This document shows positions 21,846 through 32,105 of a DNA stretch of 64,000 bases, piece after piece. The stretch's first letter is position 1. Every line of letters starts with the position of its first letter. Both the position numbers and the translations under genes were made by a program. This DNA comes from Centrapalus pauciflorus (lineage: Eukaryota; Streptophyta; Magnoliopsida; Asterales; Asteraceae). The stretch covers positions 614,001-678,000 of the forward strand of contig JAANYP010000811.1 in assembly GCA_020465985.1 (NCBI GenBank). Reading direction: 5' to 3'. A model generated the notes under the pieces. The model was not told the origin of the DNA and made no database searches. It saw only the letters and a program-made list of their open reading frames with translations.

Positions 21846-21998
21846 TGTACGTAAGTACAGACCTGTTGCCTCTGCCTTGACTCGAGTTAGCAAGATAAGA
21901 CGCTTTGTTGTATGTCGGTATAGACCTGTCACCGCTGTCTTGCTAGCTTTAAAATAAAGTTTAAGACAAACTAAGACACTCTGTTGTGTGTAAATACA
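21846..21998 (+). ncRNA. Element C: triple hairpin RNA motif
   Basis: Three short hairpins. H1 21846-21859: TGTAC-GTAA-GTACA. H2 21909-21922: TGTAT-GTCG-GTATA (pairs with G-U wobbles). H3 21985-21998: TGTGT-GTAA-ATACA. H2 lies inside an outer stem, GTTAGCAAGA (21886-21895) with TCTTGCTAGC (21938-21947). Loops of H1 and H3 are GNRA-type. Position, order and the 63-base H1-H2 spacing match D and E. The role is unknown: packaging, translation or splicing control of ORF3 are possible. Confidence 0.55.
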
Positions 21999-23324
21999 GA
22001 AATGTGTCCGACGTTTTCCTTTTAAAGAAAATTTGCAATACCGAAAAGTTATAATCATTGTGTGTATGCCTTGATCATAAAAGTATGTCTAAGTATGAGT
22101 CACGTAAGGTAACTTCTTGATAAATAAAAAGGCCAAGGGATATTCCAAAGTGTAACATGTTTCAAGGGAAAATAATACCAACAATCGTCTAGAAATGTGT
22201 GTCACAACAAACAATCAAAAGAATCAAAAATTCCTAAGTGTGAAAGTAAGATACTAAAAGTGCGTATTTGACATCGCTGTCTGATTGAACCTGTCTTTGA
22301 CTTTCTCGCCAAAAATTTTATGTTAGTGTTAGGTATAGGTTGTAAATTTACAAGTACTGTAGATTAGTTTAAGTTTAAATTTTGTTCAAAATTTTACTTT
22401 ATTTTATTTTTAATTTTAATTTTATCTTACTTCATTTTATTTTATTTTACTTAGGAAAAATGTCAAAGTTACTGTGGATGCATTTTTAGTTGAATAAACA
22501 ACCATCGCGTGAAAATCTTGTGCTTAGTGTAAATAAATTTTGCATAGTTTGTTCCGTCACATGGAAAAGTTAAAAAAGTTGAATTTTATTCAAAGATTTT
22601 CAGTTAAATTCGAATTTAAGACAAAGTCGAATTCATGTTCGAAACTGTTAGTAATTTCGAATATAATGCAAGTTCGAAAGTGGTTAGTATATATAGGTCC
22701 GTAGTGAACATTCATTGTCACCTACATTCGAGTTTAGCCTTTCGAACTTAATCTGTGCGATTTCGAGTTTACCCATTCGAACTTACCGTTTTCGAGTTTT
22801 CATCTATTCATCGAAGTTTTGTCCTTTGTGTTCGATTCTACAAACAAATCTAGGTATAAACATCATTGTTATACAAGATTAAGTTAGTTTAGGACTCTAT
22901 TTTAGCAAAAATCGACTCACATTGAAGTTTTAAAGGTGTTGAATTTTGTGATTCAAAATCACAAAGTTCAACTGGTGAAACTTGAATTAAGTGACATATA
23001 TCTTCGATTGGAACCTACTAGGACTAGTGAATGTTATTTTCTAAGTCTAATATGGTTTAAATCTTGGATTTGTGTTTGAAAGTGCCGACTTCGAGTTTGT
23101 TCATATGCTTCAAATTTGTTAGTAACTTCGAACATGTCAGCAAACTCGAATTCAAGTCAAATTCGAACATGTCATTCGGTTTTAATATCAAAATCAAAAT
23201 GTTTGCATACTTTTAGAATTCAATCTTGTAGAAATTCAAATGTGTTGGATTTTGAACTTTGTAAGTTCAAAATAAAATAAACTTGAATTTAATCCAGGTT
23301 CATTTTTATTATTATTTTCTAATA

Positions 23325-23346
23325 TATGTTACTGTTTATTGTGCAG
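23325..23346 (+). promoter_or_regulatory. Element C: ORF3 splice acceptor
   Basis: A T-rich tract ending TTATTGTGCAG| followed by AT and the ORF3 ATG at 23349. The TGTGCAG|A(T/C)ATG arrangement is conserved in D and E. Confidence 0.6.
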
Positions 23347-23348
23347 AT

Positions 23349-26254
23349 ATGGGGGAAAGAGCTTTTTATCAAAAGCATAATATGGTGGACCTTTTGGCTA
23401 ATTCAAGGGGGTCATATGCCATTTCTCACGATATGCAGATCGTACTGCCGTATGTTAGACAGTTTTGGGATCATTTGCAAGTAGACTGTACCGTGACGCC
23501 AATGGTGTTAAGGACAAGAGTTGCTGGGCATCCGATTGTATTTTCTGCTGATATGCTTCATAGGATTTTGCAGCTGGGGACTGTAGAGCAGATAGCTGAG
23601 CCGATTGATTTCCCATTGGACGTAAGGCAAGCGACCTTTTTAAGAATGGGGTATGGACTGGATATCACTAAGGCTTCATATATGAAGCCAGGTCTGATAG
23701 GCCAATGGAGGTACTTAGCACATGTCTTTATTGTGTGCTTTGTACCTAAGAAGGCCGGATTTGATTATATCGTGTCAAAGATGCAGTCGGCAATGATCGC
23801 ATTGGTTTATAATAAGAAGTCCAGCTACTCCGAGATGTTCTTTACGGAGTTTGTTCATCAAATAACTACTCCAGCACGAGAAAGGTTTCTGATTTATCCG
23901 AGATTTGTAATGATGTTCATTAGACACTTATTGTCGAACTTGCCGCAGTTGCCAGATATTCAGAGTGTCGCTGTGATTGACAAGCAAATTTTTACAGATT
24001 GCCAATCGCACAACGCTCGTAGGGCTTACGTGGTTAGACCACGGAATGCACCTATTTTTGGTGCCGTGGTAAATCCAGATTTTGAAGCCCTAGAAGGTGT
24101 GAATTGGGCTGGGGAAGGGCCGCAACCACAGCCGCAGCAAGTACCACAGCAACAACAACAACAACCACAGCAACGTCTCCAGTACAACAAAGAAGGAGGC
24201 AAAGAGCTCTAGTAAAACTGACTCAGGCTTCAAGGCCTTCAACAAGCAGCGTGCAAGAGTCAGTTGAAGCAGGTCCTTCATCGGACGCTGCGGGTTCTTC
24301 TGAAGTGGCCCCAGAAATAGATCCACGAGTAGAGACTCTTGAAGAAATTTGGGCTCAAGGCTCTCATGCACATGAAGATATTACTACTGAGCTTATTGGT
24401 GATATTCTGGAGCCTCCAGTTGATGAAGATGATCTTATGCGGGAGATAGATGAATATGTACCTGAGGTAGAGGGTCAAGCTGTGACCACTTCAGAATCTG
24501 AGTCAGAAGAAGCTGAAGAGATAGAGGTAATCCGGCTTCAGCATAGGCAGATATGGATCCAGAATTGTGGTAAGTGAAAGGAAGACATAGAAGAGAGCAT
24601 CTAGAGATTCAGATGAAGATGACTCGGACTTTGAGGCTGAAGATATTATTTCTTAGTGCCTCGGAAAAGGGCCAAAAGGCACAGGTTCATGCAAGGAGCT
24701 TCGTCTGCTTCCGCTTCCGAGCCTGAGATTCCATCCGCTCAACCATCCGTTCAACCATCCACTCAACCATCTATTCAAACACCAATCACTCCATCTCCAA
24801 TCACATCAATTCCATCCACTTCATCCACCTTCACAGACAACCAGCATTTCTCAGAGCTGAGAAGCAAACTGGACTTCCAGACAGTCCAAATCTTCCAACT
24901 CACAAAAGCAGTCATAGAACTTCAAGAGCATAATGCAAAAATTGATGAAGAAAATGTTGAATTGAAGACATTTGTCGCTGATCAGGCTGCTGAGATCAGA
25001 ACCATGAGGTCCCTTCTTGAGCAGCTAATGAAAAAAGTTAAGGCTCAGGGGGAGACCAGTTGCAGAGATCCTGAAGAGTTGAGAAGAGAAGATGACGATG
25101 GCAATGATCCCGATGCACGAAAAGATAGTGAGCCAGTAGATTTTTCTTCTGCTCAGCATGCTGAAGTTCAGGGGGAGCCAAGTCAAACAGGAGTCGAAGG
25201 AGGTGAGCCCAGTTCTTCAAAGGCCATTGAGAGTGAAATGATTTACGCTCTAATGGATATTAAAGAAGAAGAGATAGAGTTTGACTTTGAAGATGACATT
25301 GAAGAGTTGGAGGAAGGGGAGTTTGTTCCTCAAGATATTGTAGATTGGAAGTCTGATGATGAAGTGATAGAAGACGAAGACGATAATGTTGATGAGGTGA
25401 TCGTAAACTCACAGCCTACCACTGAGCTATATGTGCAAGACAATCACAATGTGATAGATATCGATGAGATCAAGCTGTCCTCAGTTAAAGACTCTGAACT
25501 GGAAGAAGCTGAGAGAGAGCCATCTAGGGCTGAACAGTTAGATTTATGGTTCCGAAAGGAAGAGAAAAGAACGGAGCCTAAGATGAAGAGAAGAATGAGA
25601 GTACCTGGCTTAGAGAATCTCTCAGGTGGGATTATAAGCTGGTTCATCGACAGAGAACTTCAGCTATTCATTTTAAAGAGAAGAGATGGACTCCAATACC
25701 TTAGGCGGACGCTCAGATTATTTAATACATTGCCAAAGGTAAAAGTAAAGGAGTAAGCTTGGAAAGAGTTAGTCAATATCGGTGAGGATCCTTATGCTGA
25801 GGTTATAGCCAAGATTATCAGAAAGGAGGGCCGATCCGGAAAATTTGAGCGACTCAAGCCAAGGACGGGAAAGAGAGTGGAAGATGAAACAAGGATTGAT
25901 CCACATACAGGTAGGCCATGGGCCAGAATGGTGTATAAGCCTGTAAAGTGTTTGAAGAAAGTACCTATGAAGACGATGCCACAAGATGTTCTAAGTAACA
26001 TGAAATGGTGGTATGTAGATAATGAAACTGCTGAAGCCGTGATGGAAGATACTCAAGACAAAGTTATTTTGTGAGTGTATGGTCCATTACATCTAATAAA
26101 TCTATCAAAGGACGACCTAAAGAAGCTACACGATCAGCCTATCTTCTTTCACGAAGGATGGAGATCAGAAGCTAGGAAGTTCCAGAAGATAGTTAGAGTA
26201 TGTATAGATATAGGACTATATGCAGGTAGTAGTCTATATGGTTCAAGTAATTAG
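23349..26254 (+). pseudogene. Element C: ORF3 (broken)
   Basis: About 968 codons. ATG 23349 (MGERAFYQKHNMV). N-terminal globular domain to about codon 260 with VRQFWDHLQVDCTVTP, RTRVAGHPIVFSAD, FLRMGY, GQWRYLAHVF and YPRFVMMFIRHLL. Compared with D it lacks about 15 residues after HNMV. Then a Gln-rich linker (24120-24190), an acidic segment, RAKRHRFMQG (about 24672), a Pro/Ser/Thr-rich stretch, a coiled coil (24840-25050), another acidic segment (25250-25420), and a basic C-terminal domain (25650-26230) with KRRDGLQYLRRTL, MPQDVLSNMKWWYV and GPLHLINLSKDDL. Frame changes near 24170 and 24560; stops at 25754-25756 and 26072-26074. No signal peptide or transmembrane helix is evident, so calling it an envelope is not supported by sequence. 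Confidence 0.8.
25046..25178 (+). other. Element C: internal purine tracts in ORF3
   Basis: CAGGGGGAG at 25046-25054 and again at 25169-25177, resembling the B polypurine tract AGGGGGAG. D has the same pair at 42655-42663 and 42793-42801. They could act as extra plus-strand primers or simply encode Gln-Gly-Glu. Confidence 0.35.
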
Positions 26255-26295
26255 ACAAAATGTCAAAAGTTAGAAGCTATCGTCAAAGGGGAGTC
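26255..26295 (+). other. Element C: 3' UTR and polypurine tract
   Basis: A very short untranslated region. The PPT AAAGGGGAGTC (26285-26295) abuts the LTR. Confidence 0.85.
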
Positions 26296-26873
26296 TGTTA
26301 GTACATCCTGTGTGACGATAGCAGTCAAAGTTTAGATAGCATTTTGTGTAAGTCTATTTACTTGATATTAGATATTAACTAGTGTTTGATATATGTTTGA
26401 TTATGTGTGTTTGATATTGATTGATTGTATGTTTGAACTTGATGTAATGTATTACAAGAAGTTCAAACATAAAGTTCAAAGATGAATTCAAACATAAGTT
26501 TGAATGGTGAGGTTCGAATTTAGGGTAAATTCGAATTTGTCTATGAGGACAAATTCGAATAGGCCTTGGGCTAGATTCGAATTTGTCCCTGACAAACTCG
26601 AATCTGTCAGTATAATTAAGGGTTAATTCGATTAATTATTAGACTTTTGCAGAATTTGTCAGACGATTAAGCAAAGGCGATCTCGAACTTGCAAGTTATC
26701 AGAGAGTTATTTCGGAGAGAATCATCGTGTCGGGACGTTCTAAGTTGTATGTCTATCACCGTGGTAGTCTCCGTGTTTCGGTGTGTGTGATCTTACTGTC
26801 AAGACGCTAACGAGGATTCCGCACTCGTTGGTAGGTGTCGCATCGAGATAGATCCGTAGAGTCAAGGCCTACA
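26296..26873 (+). repeat. Element C: 3' LTR
   Basis: 578 bp, TGTTAGTACATCCTG...AAGGCCTACA. TATAATTA at 26611-26618 and a TTGGGC motif upstream near 26567. It ends directly at the right target duplication GTTGA. Confidence 0.92.
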
Positions 26874-27735
26874 GTTGAGCAGCTTTGGACAGATTGTAAG
26901 TGTTCTGTTCTTTGTGAACAGAACCTGTTCTTTGTGAACAGGCTAAACACTTTATGGAATATGTTTCCAAGTCCTCATGTATTGTTTTTGGCTGCAAGAT
27001 CAGTTTACAAGTCGAAGACAAAGTGGAAAACAGAAACTGCAAAAGCCTACCTACGCTGTTCAGTTACATGAAGACAAACAGATATCTGAAAAGGGTGACA
27101 GACCTTTTCTTATACCAAAATGGACTTAACAAAAGTAGAAAGATGCAAAGTTGACATTCCTCTTTTGGTTAAAGTCTTATGCAACAGTGACAAAAAGAAA
27201 AAGACAAAGATTCTGCCACATGAAGACAAATCTACTTTATCAGCATGTGCAGAAAAGGTGTTTTGTCTTTTTGGAAAGACATCCCACTATCTCATCTTTC
27301 CAATGAAGAAGTTTTACTGAGATTCGCAGTGAGAGTATAAAAGAAATCTTCTTAGGATTGTGAGGCAACCAAGAGTGTGAAATCAGATCGTGCATTAAAG
27401 TGTGTTTTTCATACTTGCAAGTCTGCTTGAATATAACAGTACGTGTGTCTAAGGTGTTCATACTCAAGCTATCCATCTGTGTCTTGTAAAATCAGTGAGT
27501 GCATCTAAGTGAGTGTAGTCATTGTATCTAGTCTAAATGTGTCTTAGATTAGTTGAAGCATCTGTTGTATTTGTCATCTCTGCTTGAACCTTTTCGCAGT
27601 TCAGGCTTGTTTGTAATTAACACTTGTTGATAATATACACAAACATTGAGAAAAGAGTGTTGAGTTTTAAATTGATGTATTCACCCCCCCTCTACAGCTT
27701 AGAACAATACACTAGGAAACCTTTTGGGACTTACA
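26874..27735 (+). repeat. Element B: 3' LTR, second part
   Basis: Resumes exactly where 14116 stopped and ends GGGACTTACA. It has two adjacent inverted repeats: CTGTTC-TTTGT-GAACAG and CCTGTTC-TTTGT-GAACAGG (about 26904-26942). TATA box at 27336-27343. The 5-bp duplication CCCAC follows at 27736. Confidence 0.92.
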
Positions 27736-28360
27736 CCCACTCACCAAGGAAATTTCTCTAAGTCTAAGTCTTCCAAACGTACTGACTCTCATCATTTTGT
27801 TCCAACAAATCATTTGAGAAGAGTTCCAAAAACATCCATGTAAGATTTTTTAAGTTTCTCTATGAAAAAGGCTAAAATGCCAGTTGATTTTGTTTCTAGA
27901 GATCGGATGCATGTAATCTCTGAAAATAATATTCGTGATGCTGTAACGAATTATATTTCTTGTTTGAAGTATTCTTTTTGGGGATTTGTTTAATTTATGT
28001 CCAACTAATTTTAGACGTCAAATGCCTGAGATGAAAATTTGTGCCTTATCCTGCAAAAAGAACTCGTAAAAAGAAAATAAAAAACAGCGCATCATTGGCC
28101 ACAACAAAACATGATACTTGTACTTTGCTAAGGCCCAAACCTAAAGCAAATGTAAAACAAGTTTCAAGTCGTCCAAAACCAAAGACAATTTCATCGCCTA
28201 AGGTTACAAAGTCGGCTGGGTCCAAACACAAATGGATTCCAAAAGGCTCTGCATATAGTACACCCAAACTGCAATGTGGGTTCCTAAGACTATAAATGTG
28301 TCATATACATCTAGAACACCTAACCCAAAAGGACCCATCCTAAGATGGGTACCCAAAGTT
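27736..28360 (+). pseudogene. Element A: gag remnant, second part
   Basis: Continuation of A's gag after B. Basic, Lys/Ser-rich pieces such as KRTRKKKIKN and KPKANVKQVSSRPKPK (28041-28295) and a tail with KHKWIPK (about 28228) and, in another frame, LRWVPK (about 28343), the kind of W(V/I)PK ending seen in plant copia Gags. No zinc knuckle is recognised. Several stops and frame changes. Confidence 0.6.
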
Positions 28361-28611
28361 GTGTGATTTTAATGTAGATGGTTCTTGGTTACTTCAGATC
28401 AAGACCCGCACTTCAATGCAAAGGAAATTTCTTCTGCTTGTCGGTTGTGCTTAAACTGACATGTTTGGCTTCTGTGCACTCAGCTCAGGACCCGGTTTAA
28501 ACACTTCATGTTTTCTGAATAACTCGGTTCAGAACACGGTTTGCACGTTAAAATTTTCGATGGATTTATTTCATGCCCATAGATTTTCATTGTATGCAAT
28601 TTTCTTTTCAG
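28361..28611 (+). other. Element A: non-coding gag-protease gap with splice acceptor
   Basis: About 250 bases with stops in all frames between the gag tail and the protease. The end is a strong plant-type acceptor, TGCAATTTTCTTTTCAG|, followed in phase 0 by GGA AAA TCC and the protease WYMDS. A convincing donor is not visible. Confidence 0.45.
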
Positions 28612-30565
28612 GGAAAATCCATCTGGTACATGGATTCGAGTTGCTTAAAACACATGACTAGGAGGAGAGAGTTACTGTCCAACATTGTAGAATAGTATTG
28701 TGGGAAAGTTAAGTTTGGAAACGGCAATCATGCTAAAATCAAAGGATACGGGGATTTAATCTTAAATAATCTAGTCATCAAGGATGTTGACTATGTTGAG
28801 GGGTTATCACATAATCTATTTAGCATAGGACAACTCTGTGATAAAGGGCTAGAGGTCACATTTAGGGCAAAGAACTGTAGTGTTAAGAGCATTGATGGAA
28901 AAGAGATTTTAACCTTTTCCCGCAACTCAAACTTGTACACCATAGATGTAGCCAAGCTTATGGTCAAGGGATAGCATCTGCCTATTATCAAAAGCCTTGT
29001 CAATATACACTTTATTATGGCACCGAAGGTTATCCCATCTGAACTTCGAGAATATAAACAAGATGGCTTCGAAACAACTGGTTAAGGGACTCCCGAAACT
29101 TCGCTATGAAAAGGACCATTTGTGTGGAGCATGTGAAAAAGGGAAGACGAAAAGATCATCTCACAAACCAAAACCCGAACCATCATAAAAAAGAGTGTTG
29201 GAGTTACTACATACGGATATATGTGGTCCCATGCAAACCCAAAGCATAAATGGGAAGCGATATGTGTTGGTTATCGTTGACGACTATTCGCGATATACCT
29301 GGGTTGAATTCTTGCGATTCAAAGATGAGACAGCTCAATAAATCATAGACTTCATCAAGAGTGTCGAAACCCAACACCAGCTGTCTGTTCAATCAATCCG
29401 ATCTGACAACGGCACAGAATTCAAGAACTCGGTAGCAGAGAGCTTCCTTCGATCCAAAGGCATTCACCATCAGTTTTCAGCTGCTTAAACACCTCAACAA
29501 AATGGAATTGTTGAGAGGCGAAACCGTACCCTCGTGGAAGCTGCACGTACGATGTTGAACTACTCGAAGCTACCTCCATTCTCGTGGGCCGAAGCCGTGT
29601 CAACATCCTGCTACACGCAAAATCGCTCCATAATCCATAAGCGCTTCAATAAAACTCCATATCAACTCTTTTTGAATAAAGTTCCTTATATCAAGTACTT
29701 ACGAGTGTTTGGTTGCAGGTGCTACGTGCTAAACGATAAGGACAACCTCGGGAAGTTCAACGAGAAGGCGGATGTAGCGATCTTTGTTGGACACTCATCC
29801 AATTCAAAGGCATATCGCGCATTCAACACTCGCACCAGGACACTCAATGAGAGTGTGCATGTCACATTCAATGAAATGGCTGAACTGGCTCTGGAAGTTG
29901 ACTAATCAGGACCTCGCATTACACCAATGCCTGGAGACTCATCCCAACCATCTTCTTTTTCTTCTTCTGACTTAGTTAACTTATTTGATCCTTTTTATGT
30001 ATAATTTTTTGGTTCTAGTACTAATTCTTCTCCCATGTCTTCTTCTGTAGTTAACACATCCTCCAACGATTCAACTGATCAACCTTCACCATCGGATCCA
30101 CCAATCCTTACAATAATCCATACACCTTCCACTTCATCACCTCCACCTTCCACTTCATCCACAGACACAACTCCAGTTGAATCCACTCCTTTAATTCCCT
30201 CACATGTAGTTTCAAACATTATCCCTCTAGAAGATCAAACTGAACCTGAACCGGAACCAGTGGTACCTTCACTCGAAACCATCGACCATAACTCTTCATC
30301 CATCCCCACACTCACCACTAAGATTCCATCACGTTCACCCCATCCACACGAGACGAAATGCACCCGGAGTCACCCAACCGAACAAATTATTGGTGATATC
30401 TCTACCGGGGTCCAAACTCGAAGGGCATCTGCTAATGAGTGTCTCTTTACATAGAACCTTAGCATGATAGAGCCTGCTCGTGTGGATGAAGCTTTGAAAG
30501 ACCCAAACTGGATTGTGGCAATGCATGAAGAACTCAACCAGTTCGAACAGCTCAGAGTATGGCGT
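28612..30565 (+). pseudogene. Element A: pol fragment (protease, integrase, start of RT)
   Basis: Protease WYMDSSC...MTRR (about 28624; the expected DSG is DSS), then VEGLSHNLFSIGQLC. HHCC region LWHRRLSHLNF...CGACEKGK (29010-29150). Integrase core HTDICGPM (about 29209), RSDNGTEFKN (about 29399) and PQQNGIVERRNR (about 29497), followed by the conserved copia stretch RVFGCRCYVLND (29701-29740). Linker to 30454, then the RT N-terminus DPNWIVAMHEELNQFE (30500-30555). Stops at 29186, 29339, 29487, 29903, 30001 and 30453. RT is cut by element E at 30566; the rest lies beyond E and outside the window. Confidence 0.9.
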
Positions 30566-31118
30566 TGTAACGTCACCTACGTACGGATCCAATCTTGACG
30601 CGACACCGTCCAACGAGTACGGAATCTTCGCTAAGGGTTTAACGGATTCATCACGTAAACGGAAACAAAGAGACTAACACCATGATAGACGTAACGATGA
30701 ACGTCCCTACACGTGGATCTCTCCAAAAACTCTCTGCAAACACTCACAAGTTCGTAATCGCTCTGAACACTAAACTGTGCAAAGATCGTTAATCAAAACT
30801 GATTAAACCTTAATTATAGAGCTTAAGTTCGAACTTAGCCTAGACAAGTTCGTTTAGGCCCAAGCCCACGAACTTGTCCATTAACAAGTTCGAACTTAGC
30901 GAAGGTCAAACCCTAGCCTTTGAACTTATCCTTGAACTTGTTCATGAATTTATGTTTGAACTTATATTTGAACTTACGTAAACATCAATCACAAACAAGA
31001 TCAAAAATATATATAACCAATATCAAACATATGTATTAATTGGTAAGTATAAAGCCTGAACTATTACAAAAGAGCTATCTACATTTAGACTGTTATCGTC
31101 ACACAGGATGCACTAACA
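30566..31118 (-). repeat. Element E: 3' LTR
   Basis: 553 bp on the minus strand, from TGTTAGTGCATCCTG (31118) to GACGTTACA (30566). TATAATTA at 30818-30811. The PPT abuts at 31119. Confidence 0.9.
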
Positions 31119-31188
31119 GACTCCCCATTGACAATAGCTTCTAACTAGATATTCAATTAGTCTTAAGTACTAGGCTTTCAAACCCTTC
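31119..31188 (-). other. Element E: ORF3 end, 3' UTR and polypurine tract
   Basis: On the minus strand: GAAGG (the G target duplication), then codons continuing ORF3 after the CIEK seen at 56949, to a stop near 31151, then the PPT ATGGGGAGTC (31128-31119). The join 'CIEK-GF...' matches 'CIEKGLY' of D, confirming that 31189-56943 is an insertion. Confidence 0.8.
31184..31188 (+). repeat. Target-site duplication of element G (left)
   Basis: CCTTC, exact copy at 56944-56948 immediately after the last LTR end of G. Confidence 0.85.
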
Positions 31189-31427
31189 TGTAACAACCTA
31201 ACTTTTGAGCTAGTCTTAAATTCAGTATTCGAACCGATAATGTAATATTATTACATTATTTGAATTATAATTTAATTAAGTTATGAAATATTTAATTAAA
31301 TTATAATAAATATTATAAATTATGAATTAATAAATATTAAAGATAATTAAATAAAAGAGATATAATATACAAAAGTAATAGTGGGTTGAGTAGCAAATAT
31401 AACTAAATGAAGTATATAAACGTGATT
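31189..31427 (+). repeat. Element G: start of 5' LTR
   Basis: AT-rich, non-coding. Its sequence returns inverted at about 45640-45872, so the two form long arms around the rest of the LTR. Interrupted by D, whose left target copy TGATT is 31423-31427. Confidence 0.75.
31423..31427 (+). repeat. Target-site duplication of element D (left)
   Basis: TGATT, exact copy at 44503-44507. Confidence 0.92.
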
Positions 31428-32105
31428 TGTTGGTACACCTTGTGTGACGATAACAGTCTAAGTGATCTAACATTGTGGTTCAAGTAATATTTAAAGTATT
31501 AGATATTAACGAGTATTTGATATAAGTATTTATATATGTTTGATAATTATTGATTGTATGGTTGAACTTGATGTAATGAATTACAGGAACTTCAAACATA
31601 AAGATCAAAGATAAAATCAAACATAAGTTAAAAACTTAAGTTTCAATACTAAGATAAATATGTGAAAGAGTAAATTCGAATTCACTAAGGACTAGGATTC
31701 GAATCTATGACAGATTCGAATGTGTTCCTTAGGCAGATTCGAATGTACATCATAAGGTAGTTTCGAGAGTGTCAAGGCGACAAACTCGAATGGGCCTTGG
31801 GCCTGATTCGAGTTTGGCCCATGGCAAACTCGAATAAGCCTCTATAATTAGGAATAGACTCGAATCATTAAGGGACTTTTTGCAGAATTCGAGAGGGATT
31901 AAGCAAAAGGCGATTTCGAGTTTATCAGTGTTTTTAGTGTTGTTTCGGAGAGAATCAATTCGTAGGTGCGTTCGTTGTTGTTCGTACAGCTTGTTGATAG
32001 TCTCCGTGTTCCGTGTGAGAGTTGTTTCCGTCAACCCGTTAACGAGGATTCCGCACTCGTTGACGGTCTCGCGTCTAGATAGATCCGTAGTGTGTAGACC
32101 TTACA
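31428..32105 (+). repeat. Element D: 5' LTR
   Basis: 678 bp, TGTTGGTACACCTTG...GTAGACCTTACA. Dense in TTCGAA/TTCGAG words upstream of the putative TATA box. Confidence 0.95.
31791..31850 (+). promoter_or_regulatory. Element D: LTR promoter elements
   Basis: TGGGCC at 31791-31796 and 31798-31803 and on the opposite strand at 31816-31821 (plant 'site II' TGGGCY type), then TATAATTA at 31843-31850. The 3' LTR repeats this. Z (447-454), C (14408, 26611) and E (30818-30811) keep the TATAATTA, and Z and E keep TGGGC-type motifs. The core promoter is inferred from position. Confidence 0.5.

Larger units (their letters stand above)
21273..23346 (+). other. Element C: conserved pol-ORF3 spacer
   Basis: 2.1 kb without coding potential, yet similar over long stretches to the spacers of D (38736-40857) and E (59887-61850). 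In order: tandem repeats of about 31 bp with TTTTTATAGTAAGTTTAGTAG (21279-21375), a conserved block from about 21485 (TTCAAAGTGACGAAAATTAG), the triple hairpin block (21846-21998), a block near 22130 (CCAAGGGATATTCC), TTTTA-type repeats (22395-22455), TTCGAA-rich DNA (22610-23170), and a T-rich tract ending in a splice acceptor at 23346. Confidence 0.75.
14117..26873 (+). mobile_element. Element C: Ty1/copia retrotransposon with ORF3, nested in B's 3' LTR
   Basis: 12.8 kb: LTR 14117-14671, PBS and leader, gag 15126-17898, pol 17920-21272, a 2.1-kb non-coding spacer, ORF3 23349-26254, PPT 26285-26295, LTR 26296-26873. The closest relatives in the window are D and E, with matching gene order, spacer and ORF3. 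Stops and frameshifts occur in every gene. Confidence 0.93.
1401..27735 (+). mobile_element. Element B: Ty1/copia retrotransposon with ORF3, interrupted by element C
   Basis: A three-gene copia element: 5' LTR 1401-2510, PBS, gag 2574-5336, pol 5360-8655, ORF3 9320-13508, polypurine tract 13852-13862, and a 3' LTR split into 13863-14116 and 26874-27735 by element C. Exact 5-bp duplications CCCAC flank it. Without C it is about 13.6 kb. Gene order and the long third ORF after pol are as in Sirevirus-like copia elements. The coding regions have many stops and frameshifts and protease has lost its active-site Ser, so it is defective. Confidence 0.92.

Noticed and set aside
23349..26254. ORF3 as a viral envelope glycoprotein
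   Set aside because: No signal peptide, membrane-spanning segment or glycoprotein pattern is seen; acidic, Gln-rich and coiled-coil content argues for an internal protein. Only the position is env-like.
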